Shown here piece after piece: positions 27,318 to 38,935 of a stretch of DNA of 64,000 nucleotides. The notes under the pieces are model-generated. The model saw only the letters and a list, made by a program, of their open reading frames with translations, made no database searches and had not been told where the DNA came from. The position numbers and the translations under genes were made by a program. Source of the stretch: Torymus aiolomorphi (lineage: Eukaryota; Arthropoda; Insecta; Hymenoptera; Torymidae); NCBI GenBank assembly GCA_036365515.1, contig CM070875.1:9650001-9714000 (forward strand), written 5' to 3'. Within the stretch, counting starts at the first letter, position 1. Every line of letters begins with the position of its first letter.

Positions 27318-29585
27318 ATGGATTCTCGACGTGATAATTGGGACATGAGAGACGACGATGATGACAACAGGATGATCTGCAGGTACGGAGTGAAGTGTTA
27401 TCAGAAAAACCCGGGGCATCTCAGAAAGTTCAAGCACCCGTCTGTAAACGTAAGATTTAAGCAACTTAACCTTAAAGCGGATGATGCTTTTCAAGACTTC
27501 TTCATTCAATTTTCCTTTTGTTTTTGTAGAGGGGAAAACCGGAGTCTGATAGCAGTAGTAAGAAAAGAAAATCGCCTCCAGCAGAGGATAGATCAAATGA
27601 GCCACAAACAAAGAAACCAAGCGTCTCATCCGAATCAGAAAAGGAGTCAGACACCAAAACTCAATCTGAAAATGTAAAAAATAAGTCAGAATCTTCAAAA
27701 TCAAGCTCAAAGAATGAAGCTTCAAAAATGGATGTTGATTCAAAGTCACCAAAGGTGGACAGTGCAAGTGAAAAATCAAAGACAGAGGATCAAAAGGAAT
27801 CAAAGAAGGATGAAACAAGTGAAGCTAAAACAATAGACGATAAAAATAAGACTTCAGAAACAAATGATAAAAGTAAAACTTCAAAAGATAGTGACAAAAC
27901 TGAAACTTCAAAAGGTAGTGACAAAACTGAATCTACAGAAGCTATTAAGAAAATTGAGCCCTTAAAAGATATTGCTAAGAATAAGGCTTCAAAAACTGAT
28001 AACAAAACTGAATCTTCAAAAGTAGAAAAGGAGTCTCCAAAACCAGTTCAAACACCGACTCAAATTGAACCTCCAAAACCACAAATTAAAACTGTAACTC
28101 CAAAAGTTGTAACTGATCCACATATCGAAGCTCGAGCTCTGATACAGAAAATTTTCCTTGTTGGCATGCCAAATGATTTTTATAAATTTTATGACTTTTG
28201 TAATGAGTTAAAGCCTAGTGATCCCTCAACTGCTTTCAAAATTGCGGACATAAAATTAGTAGGACCATATGATGTGTTAAGCGGTTTAATAACTAAAAAT
28301 ACACCAAATCCAGAGAATCTGTTGGCTCATTGGAGGTATTACTACGACCCTCCAGAATTTCAGGTAATTAGTTATTTGTAATTTTTATGTACAATATTCT
28401 AATTTAAATTATTCATTGAAAAAATGTAACTTTGTTGCAGACTATACTGAAAGGTAATGATAGGGAAGGATTACATTTTGGTTACTGGAGAGATAGACCT
28501 AGCTCTGATCCTGCTTTTGTTGCTACAAACTCTTCAAATGTTAGTCACAAAATTAAACCTGTCGGCGAAAATGTTTTTGGTGCCATAACGTAAGAATTTA
28601 ACAAATTATTTGCAATATTTTAGAAGAAGGATGAGTAATTCCATTTAATTTATATAATTATAGATCCTATTTAGAGGAAAGAGCCAAGAAAGCAAATCCA
28701 TTTGAAAAAACTGGTTTTTTTAATCTTCTTGGTAAACTGAAAGCTTATGCCAAAAAATATAATATTCCTTTGGAAGCGCAAACAGTAAAAATGAAACAAA
28801 GAGAGAAAAATGTTGTTGCAAGGACTATTCATGGTGCTGGAGTTGTTTGTCCATATAATAAAAAATCTCAACTTGGATACCGAGAACTATCGGTGACTGA
28901 TAGTGAGTAATAGATTAATAAAAGTTACTTATAATTAAGAAAAAAAAAAAACATTACATTTCAATACAACTTCGCCTCGCTCGGATGTATCAAACTTTTT
29001 TTTTAAGGGGAGTGAGCAAAACTAGCGCTTTCGAGCCAGACGAGTGTGAAGTTTGTCGACAATCACATGAGTCAAGCAAGAAAGACCGCAGCGTGCGCGA
29101 ACTAAAACGATCAAAGCATACGCGTACTTAGCGCATGCTCTTCAATAGTGTTTACTTGAATGTAAAACAAGTACTTTGCACACGCAAAAGAAGCACGAAA
29201 AAGCGAGTTTCGCGTAGTCCGTTAAAAAAAAGATTATTTAATATTGATTTTTTTCATTGCAGATCAATTATTGAAAATTGTCAAAAGAATTGATGATGCA
29301 AAAAGTGACAGTGAGAGGGAAGCACCTCGTGCTGAACTTGGAGAAGTTGTAAGACTAGCTACTATTGCTGGGGATGAATGTGATTTTGGTACCTGCTTGG
29401 AATTGGGTCATGATCTTTTAAGTACTGGCTGTTCTCATGTACAAAGTGCTGCATTAGCAGTATTATCTATTGCTTATAATCAACTTGAGCGACAGGCATT
29501 CTTAAGAATTGTTGAAATACATATGAAAGATAGGAAGAAAGGTTGTAATACTAGTGCGTTAAATTCAACGCCTAAAGAATGCTAA
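27318..29585 (+). CDS. HPF1: Histone PARylation factor 1 with N-terminal PBZ zinc finger
   Basis: Partner of PARP1/PARP2 that completes their active site and directs ADP-ribosylation to serine at DNA breaks; nuclear. Exons are 27318-27449, 27530-28363, 28441-28589, 28664-28902 and 29263-29585 (1677 nt, 558 aa), all GT-AG and in frame. Residues 21-40 form a PBZ (PAR-binding) finger: C21, C27, H34 and H40 with C-x5-C-x6-H-x5-H spacing. Residues ~45-240 are a Lys/Ser/Asp/Glu-rich disordered linker. The HPF1 (DUF2228) fold runs from ~245 to the end, with the GYREL segment (443-447) and D489-E490 in GDECDFG, matching the Asp-Glu pair whose glutamate supplies the catalytic carboxylate in human HPF1. 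Human HPF1 is about 346 aa; the extra length is the PBZ and linker. The ATG chosen is the first in the exon and leads straight into the PBZ. Confidence 0.94.
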
Positions 29586-29664
29586 GTATTTCCAAATAAC
29601 TTATAATTTTTAATATTAATTTATAATTAATTTCTATAAAATGTTGTATCATTTTATTTATATA

Positions 29665-29670
29665 AATAAA
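29665..29670 (+). terminator. Poly(A) signal of HPF1
   Basis: Canonical AATAAA 80 bases downstream of the HPF1 TAA, in an AT-rich context. Confidence 0.65.
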
Positions 29671-29903
29671 AATGAAGTTTTTATATAGAACAATTTGTAC
29701 GCTAAACCTTCAATATACAAAAATTATGAAATTAAAAAATTCTCATATCATTCCCCCCTTTCATTCCTGCGTTCCTCTATTACATATCCGTGGGCATTTT
29801 AAAATTTACACATGACGTATTTTTATGTGAAATATGTCTTCAGTTTTAGAAGGATAAAAATAGATGAATAAAATTAGCCAAATTATATTTACTTACAACT
29901 TAT

Positions 29904-29909
29904 TTTATT
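29904..29909 (-). terminator. Poly(A) signal of NOG1
   Basis: TTTATT on the plus strand is AATAAA on the minus strand, 65 bases beyond the NOG1 stop codon. Confidence 0.65.
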
Positions 29910-29973
29910 ATCTTATATTACAAAAACTATCGTTATATAATTTCAAAACTTATAACAATATAAGAGTAATAAT

Positions 29974-32587
29974 TTATCGCCTATCAGTTTTTCCAACTCC
30001 TCGTTTACCAGAGAACAAGTGTTTTGGCATTTTATTTCCAATAAATCTATCCGCTTCACCTTTAAGACCTTTTTTAGCAACCTTTTTCTTGATGGCTTTA
30101 TGTGCTACGTTCTTCAATTTCAATTTCATCTAAAATATAAAATAGTTAATTAGTAACTGATAATCGCAAATAATTTTTTTTTCATTATTTATGTCATTTA
30201 CCGCATTATCTTTAATGCCCATTTCGTCCCTTCCCGGTCTCGAGCTACTACGAGCTCTTGACGTTGACTCCACACGTTGCCTCTTTCGATCAACATTTTG
30301 AGATACTGATCTGCTTCGTTTTCTCGTTTTTGTAAAATTGGCCTGCGAGAAATGTTTTTATGTTAATTAGATAAAAAATATTTTTGAATATAGAAAAAAA
30401 GATATAATTACGTTTTCTGTATTGTCCATGTCGACTCCAAGTTCTTCCATTTCGTTTACAAGTCTCGATACTGACCGATCACGAGATCTGGCCGCTGCGG
30501 TACGAGGCATTACCGGTTTTGTCGATTGTTTGTTCACTTTAGACTCTTCTTTCATGATCATTTTCTTTTCACGAATTTGTTTCGCTAACTCGTGAATTTC
30601 TTTCATTGTCTCTGTTAGTTCGGGAATTTTATAATCGTAAGCACCTGCAGCTATTCTCAAATCTTCTTCTTGCTCCAAGGCATTTAATTTCTAAATTCAT
30701 TTTAAATAATTAAAGTAGCATATATTTACAAAATCAATTTAATTTAAAGTAATAACAAATATTTTTAATTTTACCTCAAATATTTCAGGATCAATATAAT
30801 CTGCAACGTTATGACCCTCCCACATTTCTGGGATAATATCGAATTTCTGATCACCTTCAATATCATAATTCTTTTTAAGATCCAAAACATAATCATCACC
30901 CATTTCTTCTTCGATTTCTCGCTCCAATTTATTCTTCCTCTCAGCTTTGGCAGCTTTCATTTGTTTCTTCAACAAAACAGTTTCTGGTATGCACGGAGGT
31001 CGAGATTTACCATCTCGTGGTGCTGGCAAAGCAATATGAAGACGATTCAAAATACCATCAACCTATTACAATAGAATTGAAAATAATGTAAGAGAGAATT
31101 AATCATTAAAAAAACAGATGGTTCAGAAATAATTTTACCTTCTTTGTTTTCAATTTTTGATCAACTCTGAACTGTAAAAGCTTATTACAAGCTTCGTTCT
31201 TCACTTCCATTACCCCAACATCTGTAACTGTACTCATTTCAAGCACAGGAATATTTTGTTCCTCAAGTTCTTTCAATATTTGTCTTTTTTCCTCGTTAAG
31301 TTCATTTAAACTTACAATATCAACTTTATTAGCAACTACCAATAGAGGTTTATTTTGGAAAAGAGGCTTGATTGATTCAAATAATTTCCTCTATAAAGAT
31401 CCATTAAAGTATGTAATTATTATTATTATTTATTATTAATGAATGATGATCACATAATTTAATATTTTATACCTGTTCATCTAAAGAATGCCCACAGTTT
31501 TCAGAGAGATCAAAAAAGTACAGTACAGCTGCTCTTATATGAGCTAAAGCTGTTACAGCCTGCATTTCAATAACATTTCTTTCTTCTAAAGGATGGTCTA
31601 AAATTCCAGGAGTATCAATTACCTGGTATCTCAAAAAATTGTGATCCGTGTGACCAACGTATAAAGATTTAGTGGTAAAGGCATAGGGCTGTACTTCAAC
31701 ATCTGCTCTAGTAATCTAAAAAATAAATTAATTTTTCTGTAAAAATATTCAAGTGATTCTATTTCAAAATTAAATTAATTTCATATACTCTTACTTTGTT
31801 GATGAAACTACTTTTTCCAACATTTGGAAAACCACAAATAATAATGGTTCTTGCGTAAGGGTCAATGCTTGGCAATCTGGCTAAATGCTGTCTTACTTGC
31901 TCCAAATACGTTAAATTTGCTGCTTGTCTCTTCATTATAGTAGCCATACGACCAAGGGCAGCCTTTTTCAATTGTTTACACCGATAAAGAGAGTCTCCAT
32001 ATTTGAGTAATCTTACGTATTCTTTTGCAACACTGAAAATAAAATTCAAATTATACTCAGAATGTAATAAAACATGAATTGTTGAAAAATAGAAAGGTTA
32101 GAAAGAGAAACTAACTTGTCGATTAAATGTCTAGCTGTGTTGATCTGACCCAAAGCCAGTTTGTAATGGTCCTTGTCGTAGAGGACATTCATCAAGTCTG
32201 CATAAAACGGATGCACATCGTCCAGCTTTGGAAAGTCCTGGATAATACTGCTGAGTCGATCGTGAAAGGTCTGTTGCGAGAACTTGACTTTCCTCGTGTA
32301 AAAAGCGCGTATTCTTGAAATGGCATACTGCTTGTGTATGACAGTTGGGGTCTTACGCTGTGTCTTTGAGAAGGTGATGTCAATGAAATCCTGCAAAAGA
32401 AATTACAAATTAAAATTACGATGCAGAACAAATTTCTTTATTTTCATAATAACGAGTTATAATATTAAAAATCTTTGCGTAAAATCGGAGCAGCCGGGCT
32501 CACAACATAACCTCTTGAAATTAAAAAAAACCAACTAACCTTGGCCGTTGGGACAACAGCAATCTTTTTGAAATTGTACAGCGCCAT
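29974..32587 (-). CDS. NOG1: Nucleolar GTP-binding protein 1 (GTPBP4)
   Basis: Obg-like GTPase needed for pre-60S ribosome maturation in nucleolus and nucleoplasm. Nine minus-strand exons: 32587-32540, 32390-32116, 32032-31795, 31715-31473, 31390-31139, 31062-30775, 30690-30412, 30342-30202 and 30129-29974. Total 1920 nt, 639 aa, all GT-AG, close to human GTPBP4 (634 aa). The start [16 protein letters not shown] matches the family's conserved N terminus. An N-terminal helical domain (~17-165) is followed by the G domain: G1 GFPNVGKS (175-182), FTTKS near 200, G3 DTPG (221-224), G4 NKVD (289-292). A conserved NOGCT-type segment contains [12 protein letters not shown] and [16 protein letters not shown], followed by a basic Arg/Ser-rich tail ending in TDRR. 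It is convergent with HPF1. Confidence 0.97.
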
Positions 32588-33310
32588 GGTGCCTGTTTAA
32601 TCACAGAGTCCTAGCAAAAAACTGACACGCAAAGATCAATAACGATTGTTTTTGTAAGTAATAATCAGCGCGGTAAATAGCACATGTTATTCACCCACGT
32701 GCCCGCGACTCGAAAGGACTGTTTTACCCTTATAGCATATACTTGTCAAAGTGCAGGTGCACTGAGATATCGAACGACGGTAGCGCTCTGGTGCAAAACA
32801 ACAGCGCGGAGCCGAAACGCTCGGCTTCACGTTCGGCGCTCCAGTAAAGTAGCATTATTGGGGAATTTTCAAGTTTGCTCTACTATTGGCTCGCCTCTTT
32901 TCCCGTCCTTGTTTCGTTCATTACACTATTACACCTCACTGGATCAGACCTTTTATTAAAAGCCAGTGCGACACATTTGCATCGTATCAATCGTATGTCG
33001 TGGCAATGGCAAATAAGTAGATAAGGCCCTGGGGTGCCTTTTCCTATGGGCTTTGCCGGCTTTGCCTTTGCGCAGCAGCGCAGTTGCGTTTCTGCTTCTA
33101 CTCACGTCTATCTTCGTTAAAAATCAAAATCAAAGCAAAATTGTAAACATGGCACTACTTTTTTAAAAATCGTCATTACGTTGAAATTAGTACATTTTGA
33201 CGATTTAATGATTTTTAAATTGATTTTTAAAGCTTATAATATATTCCAATTGCGAGAACTAAAAATTGATCAATTGCTTTACATAATTATTTATCGCAGT
33301 TTTAACATGA
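32588..33310. other. NOG1 upstream region
   Basis: Contains the presumed NOG1 promoter and 5' UTR, a GC-richer patch at 32690-32850, and AT-rich DNA beyond. No gene or clear repeat seen; the frame at 32684-32959 lacks any recognisable protein character. Confidence 0.5.
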
Positions 33311-33324
33311 AAAACTAACTTTTG

Positions 33325-33405
33325 GCAGGGAGCTTACGGCCAATACAACCTTAACATTTCCATGCAGGGAGCTTACGGCCACTACAACCTTAACATTTCC
33401 ATGCA
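33325..33405. repeat. 39 bp tandem duplication
   Basis: Two adjacent 39-base units starting GCAGGGAGCTTACGGCC at 33325 and 33364, differing at one visible base (CAATACAA versus CACTACAA). A local recent duplication in intergenic DNA. Confidence 0.9.
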
Positions 33406-33419
33406 CAATCAGTTCCTGA

Positions 33420-33620
33420 CAAACTAAACTTATAAAAACGATTTTTAACGCCTAAATACATCTGAAATAGTCGATTTTCGCTTATCATTTAATAGGATTT
33501 AATTTGAACATTTTTGCGTAAAACAATTTCTGGTAAGTTAAACCTGAAAGAACGATTAAAAACGCTTAAATACAATTAAAATAGTCAATTTTTGGCCATT
33601 ATAGAAAATAAATAATTTTT
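33420..33620. repeat. Diverged ~100 bp tandem pair
   Basis: A segment containing ACGCCTAAATACATCTGAAA (near 33450) recurs as ACGCTTAAATACAATTAAAA (near 33552) with related flanks on both sides, suggesting an old tandem duplication of roughly 100 bases. No coding potential. Confidence 0.5.
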
Positions 33621-35140
33621 CATGAATGAGTTACAGTTTTTGTCAAAATATAGTATAATTAGTATTTGAGATGTAACAGTTTTTGCAATGTCGAAGATAT
33701 AAAGTTCTCCTGAATATAGTAGTCGTCGTGCCTCATATGTAAAAACAAAGTTTTTATACAGCGGGGGTTGACGCGCGACAGTGCGCGCAGGACAGCGCCT
33801 ATAGTTAAGAATAAGATTAGATTTAGTTTTAGTTAGCGAATTACGCGACTCAAATGGGCGCACAGTTAATCTGATGTTAGTGTATTATATCAGCACTTTT
33901 ACTTTTGGAAAAACTATTGGTCGGTTAACGAATTTAAAATAAAATTTAAAAAAAATTACAAGCAATAAGTTCTAAGAGAAGAAGCGGAATCTCTGGGAAT
34001 ATTGGTCTATGGAAAACTGTAGTGTGGCGAGATATGAGCAATATATCATTAATAATATCTCCAATATACTGCCCATACACGTGTTACGTCGAGTTTTCGA
34101 GAGAAAATCCAACTTATATGTTTCTTAAAGAGCTTTTTACTCGGTTTAGAGTCTGGAGTTTTAATTCCAATAGCTCAAGATCGAGCCTGATACTATACTA
34201 GCCAGAGTGGAATTAAAGAGCAACAAAGGGCGCGATGCGGTTGGTGATTTAAAGATCAAGTCGTAAATTTGTTTCGTTGATTAGATTTTTTTTTTATTAG
34301 CAAATGTAGGCTAACAGATACAAGTGGTTAACCAGATGACCTAAGTAGTCTAGATTTACTAATATGTTTTTAGATCCCGAAATTGAAAGGTTGGAATTAA
34401 TAAAAAAAAACACTTGTTTTATGGGGACATAAATTTTTCGAGTTATCGATTTAATTTACATGAAATGGGGGAAAAGTGATGACAAATAATCTAGCTAAAA
34501 TAGAAATAGATAGATAGCCAGGTAAATATTTACTTACTTGTGACTTTCTGCTGGAATGGCTTACCCCTCAGTAATTTGAAAAAATATGAATGGAAATTTA
34601 TTCAATAAAATAATCCGATAGAAAATTTTGAAATAAAACGAATGCTAAATAAAATTTATGTTAATTGTTACTTTTATTCAAGGAAATAGTAATCAAATAC
34701 AAAAACAATTTTTAAATCTTTGTAAAAACACCAAATGAACCATAAACTTGCTTTGCGGAGCAGAGTCGGAAAAAGTAAGTAGAAAAAATTGCTTGAAAAG
34801 AAAGCACGTGTGTAGCGATTATAGTACAGAGCGAAAATTTCTGAGACCGAGAAAAATGTTAGTTTGGAAAATTTTGAATGGACCGAACTGCTTGAAGATT
34901 TTGAGTGAACTGAACGTGGGTGCGCTCGGAGGTGTAAGTAATCGGCTTGAGAATGAGGGACGCAGCCGCCTTCTCTTTATCGCAAGACTCCAGGGATGAT
35001 ATTGGTCGCCCAGATTTTTGGGACCACCCTCGCTCAAGATCGAATGCTAGGTTTCGTTAATGAGCCACTTATATGCAGATTCTACATAATTTAAGTACTA
35101 AACAATGTAAGTACTAAACGATTTTGGATAGCTTTCGGCT
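33621..35140. other. AT-rich intergenic DNA without recognised genes
   Basis: Mostly AT-rich and without coding signal. A GC-richer block at 34740-35045 has open frames on both strands but no recognisable domain and may be a transposon remnant. Nothing else supportable was seen. Confidence 0.4.
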
Positions 35141-35159
35141 GAGTTCATTGGGCAAAATG

Positions 35160-35712
35160 ATTGGTTCATAAATTTCAGAGATATTTGAGGCTAAAATTTT
35201 GTCAACCTCTTTTTTAAATCGTAATTTCTCGAGAACGGCTCGATGTATCAACTCCAAATTTATAGACAATTTTGTATGCGATATAGATAATATGTGTGGA
35301 TTTTCATCAAGATCGTATATTATACGATTACTTTTTGAGATATTTGATAGTTAAAATTTTCATATTTTAATCATGCTGAAATTTTGTGGAGATGTAGAGT
35401 TTATATATTTATCGTATAAGTCCTTTAGGTAAAAGAATTGTCTTATGATTGTTAGAGATATTTAAGGTTAAAATTTTTTTCGTTATTTTCAAAATCGTAA
35501 TTTCTCAATGAGGACTTCATGTATCAGCTTGGAATTTATAGACTATTTTGTATGCGATATAGGCAGTACCTGTGTAAAATTTCATCCAGATTATACGGTT
35601 ACTTTTTGAGATATTTGATATTTAAAATTTTGGTATTTCTGAAAATGACTTTCTTTATTGTCGCACAATAACTATATAGAATAAAATTGTTTTAATTTCT
35701 TTGAAATTTGGT
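35160..35712. repeat. Two diverged copies of a ~276 bp repeat
   Basis: GTAATTTCTCGAGAACGG at 35221 corresponds to GTAATTTCTCAATGAGGA at 35497. The following TTTATAGAC...TTTTGTATGCGATATA and ACTTTTTGAGATATTTGATA blocks recur at the same spacing, giving a period of about 276 bases. Similar sequence is common in interspersed arthropod repeats; the family is not identified. Confidence 0.6.
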
Positions 35713-36760
35713 GGAGATGTAGTTAGTATATTATTTATTATAAGAGTATAAGAGAAATACGTTTAACAATACTTTTAACAATACTTTTATTTATTACGTA
35801 ACATTTTATTAAACTAATATTATATAGAATTAAATTTATGTATGAACGAAGGAAGAATACCCGTTTATTCCATAGTGATTTAGTGATGCGCACTGCCATT
35901 TGAACGCTATAGGTAAAATGGGCATTCAATATGCAATCAAAGTAAAACCGTAGGTTAAGTGTAATCTAGAGTTATGAAGGAGATTATTGTTTTTATGATT
36001 TGAATTTTTATCATCATTTTATTATTACTGAAAATTCTGTAACAGAAAATCATCGATGCTTCAACTATTTCAATACTTGTTGAATCTCTACGACATTCAA
36101 CAGTCGAAGGGGGAAGTGTTACGTCTGTGACGTATTCTTAAAATTAAATTTGATATTTATATTCTCATCAGTAATTTTCTGACACGCAAAACGATGTGAT
36201 TGCGAATTTCTACGATACGCCTTTCGACCACGCGACATCACGATGAAGTGAACCACCGAAATTACGAAAGTATACGCGCGTCGAAATTTTGTCTACACTC
36301 AGCACTTTTCAATTTGAAATCGAACGGCTTACGTTTAAATAATTATTTAATTTGTTTAAAAGATGATCTCGACTTATCGTCAAAATCATCTTTAACCTAA
36401 TTTAATAGCGGTATAAAATAAGCGGTAATCGTCCGCATGGGCTGGTATCTCGCAGCCAGACCGCGAACTCCTTACCACTCCAGCCGACAAAAGGAGTAGT
36501 TAATTTGTAAGGACCAATAAGTACGAGTACAGTTCAATAAAACAGACCAATTTATCTATATTTAAAATCGCACTACTTAGACGCGTATTTTGCGAGAATC
36601 ATTTCTTAACTAGTTTAACTTGATCAATTAAATAAACACATTTTATAAAATCTGGAGTTATTAAATTGAGAACCTATACCTAGAAAAGGTAAGGAATCAT
36701 CATAACTAATCTATCTAATATATTAAGTATTATCCTCACCTTCTATGGCTATACTAACCA
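35713..36760. other. Intergenic DNA, possible repeat fragments
   Basis: No gene recognised. A GC-richer stretch at 36430-36500 lies in otherwise AT-rich DNA; it looks like a repeat fragment but has no tRNA A/B boxes and could not be assigned. Confidence 0.35.
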
Positions 36761-38928
36761 AAGATAACAGGCCTGAGGGAGTGTGGTCAGCTGATATGCG
36801 GGAGGGTGGACAACTCAAGGGTCTGTCTCTTGGCTAAGGGCCTAAGAGCGGAAGTTCTACCCAAGTACTGCTTACGCAACCTGGCGATGGCTAAGATTTG
36901 GTACAAAGACGAAAAAGACGGCATGCGGGAGGTGGTTGTTGCATCAGCCTAACTCCCTAATTTTGTAAAGCCAAGGGGCGGGACCTGTTGTTGGAGTCTG
37001 ATGCTAATGCACATCATCTGGCGTGGGGCAGCTCGGACACGAACAACAGAGGCGAGAAGTTCTTGCAGTTTCTCTCCACTACCAACCTTGACTTCCTGAA
37101 CAGAGGTTGTAAGCCTACTTTCCGAAATGCGAATAGGGTGGAGGTCATTGACATCACCTTAGCTATGAGAAATATGGGGCGTGCGATCACGGGCTGGAGA
37201 ATCTCAGATGAGATCTCTATGTCGGATTGCAACCATATAGTTTTCGAAATCAAAGGACGCAGCACAGAATCTAGACTCTATAGAAATCCGAGGAAGACAG
37301 ACTGGGCCACCTATGTTGAAGAACTGGGGGCAAAGCTCAAGTCATTTCCAGGTAAATATAGCAATCAGATTGAACTTGATCACTGCGGTGAGGTTCTAAA
37401 GAATAACATCATCAGTGCCTTTGAGAACAACTGCAGATTACGATTGAAGCCAGTGCAAAAGGGAGCACATTGGTGGAATCCAACACTGAAGGCGTTGAAG
37501 AAAAAGACCAGAAGAATTTATAATAGCTCTAAGAAAAGGAATAATCCAGCCGATAGAGAAGCTCTTAGAGATGCTCAAAGAGAGTATAAAAAGGAAATCG
37601 AAAGAGCTAAAAGCCAGAGCTGGAAAAGCTTTTGCGAGAGCATGAGCGTGTCTCTGATACCGCTAGATTGCTCAAACTGCTAAGACAACCGAAAACTTAA
37701 GGGCCTAATCTAATAAGACTTGGCTCAGGGAAATAGCTTGCTTGACGTAGACGGGGCGTTCAACCATACCACGAAAGAGAGCGTAGTGAAGGGCGCCGAG
37801 GACCATCTGGTACTCAATACGGTTAGAAGGTGGCTTTGGCGCATACTTAGTTGTAGAAGAGTGGAGACCCATTGGGGCTCACACTCAGAAGAAATAAAAG
37901 TAGGGAAGGGCTGTCCGCAAGGAGGAGTACTGTCTCTCACCATGTGGTGCTTGGTGATTGATGAACTCATCAGACTACTGAATGAGGCAGGCTTCTTTAC
38001 CCAAACCTATGCGGACGACATCCTAATACTAGTGAAAGCCGACGACGAGCACGTACTTGCAGGACTAATGCAACATGTGTGAGTCTATCAGGCTATCGGT
38101 GAATCCAGATAAAGTTAACATGATTTAGTTCATCAGAAGATACAAGGCCAAACATATTAGGGAGTGCAACTGTGCGTCAAGCCCCTAAAGCTGATAAACG
38201 AGGAAAAGTATCTGGGGGTGACGTTAGATTCTAAACTGAATTGGGGATAACACATTAGCAAGATATGCGAGAAAGCCATAAACACCTTCTGGGCCTGTAG
38301 GAGGGCTGTTGGCAACACCTGGGGTCTCTCGTTGGACAACGTAAGGTGGATGTATGAAGCAATCATCAGAGCCAGATTAGCGCATGTAGCAGTGGTTTGG
38401 TGGCAGAGATGCGCACTAAAAATCCACCAGAGCTCTTTAGACAAAATGCAAAGACTAGCAGTAGGGGCATAACGGGCTCTCTGAACACTACACCCCTTGC
38501 AGCACAAGAACTAATACTAGAAATACCACCCTTGCAAGTTTTCATTAAATGCGAAGCAAGCAAGACTTGGTGACGCAGCAGGGATGTCATGGGCGTAGGG
38601 AGCGGGCTTGACCAGGAACTTAGTCAGCTTTTGTCCCCTGACATCGAAGCATTGGAGTATGATAAGACAGGGCGAAGGATTATATTCCAAAAACCTTACA
38701 GGATGCACATCTCCGACAGATCGAAAAGAGTGGACCAACGGTAAGCACCCCTACACCCAAACGGGCGTGGTGTGGTACAAGGATGGCACCAAAAATGAAA
38801 ATGGCATGGGTGCCTGAGAGCAAAATAGCTCTACAGAGCTGGTGTACACACTTGACTCCCACGCATCCGTGTTCCAAGCAGAAGTGAAAGCCATAGCGGG
38901 GTGTGCTGCAGTGCAACTTACCATCTGC
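36760..38928 (+). mobile_element. Decayed non-LTR retrotransposon (R1/LOA/I-like group)
   Basis: Remnant of a LINE. In order it shows the C-terminal half of an APE-type endonuclease (ANAHHLAWGSSDTN, then an SDCNHI-type motif), a WWNPTLKALKK linker, a reverse-transcriptase palm with motif A (DVDGAFN), B (GCPQGGVLS) and C (YADD), a thumb segment around EKYLGVTLDSKLNWG, and an RNase H fragment with WYKDGTKNENGMG. The frame changes and stops occur repeatedly, and the region between endonuclease and RT motif A is missing around 37684-37720. The RNase H plus APE architecture fits R1/LOA/I-type clades; the exact clade is not determined. The right end abuts satellite sequence directly. Confidence 0.8.
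36988..37683 (+). pseudogene. Endonuclease-linker fragment of non-LTR ORF2
   Basis: The longest intact piece of the retrotransposon (231 codons). It begins inside the endonuclease domain at the DANAHH catalytic-core segment and continues through VIDITLA, the SD-N-HI motif and a basic linker rich in KKKTRR. The upstream endonuclease half can be followed only in broken frames from about 36760. It ends in a stop just before an internal deletion. Not expected to be functional. Confidence 0.75.
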
Positions 38929-38935
38929 TCTTTTG
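37720..38935 (+). pseudogene. Reverse transcriptase - RNase H fragments of non-LTR ORF2
   Basis: The open part 37720-38082 carries RT motifs A, B and C (YADD). Past 38082 the frame shifts and the homology continues in other frames with several stops to about 38575. An RNase H start (DGTK...GMGA) follows at 38690-38935. Thumb and RNase H are therefore present but not translatable as one protein. Confidence 0.7.

Larger units (their letters stand above)
29586..29973. other. Convergent 3' ends of HPF1 and NOG1
   Basis: Short AT-rich interval between two converging genes. It holds AATAAA at 29665-29670 (plus strand, ~80 bases after the HPF1 stop) and AATAAA on the minus strand at 29904-29909 (~65 bases after the NOG1 stop). 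No other gene. Confidence 0.7.

Noticed and set aside
27790..28005. Minus-strand frame opposite the HPF1 linker
   Set aside because: Shadow of the Lys/Ser-rich coding sequence on the other strand.
36988..38935. Site-specific R1 insertion in 28S rDNA
   Set aside because: The remnant resembles R1-type ORF2, but the flanks are intergenic DNA and satellite with no rDNA sequence.
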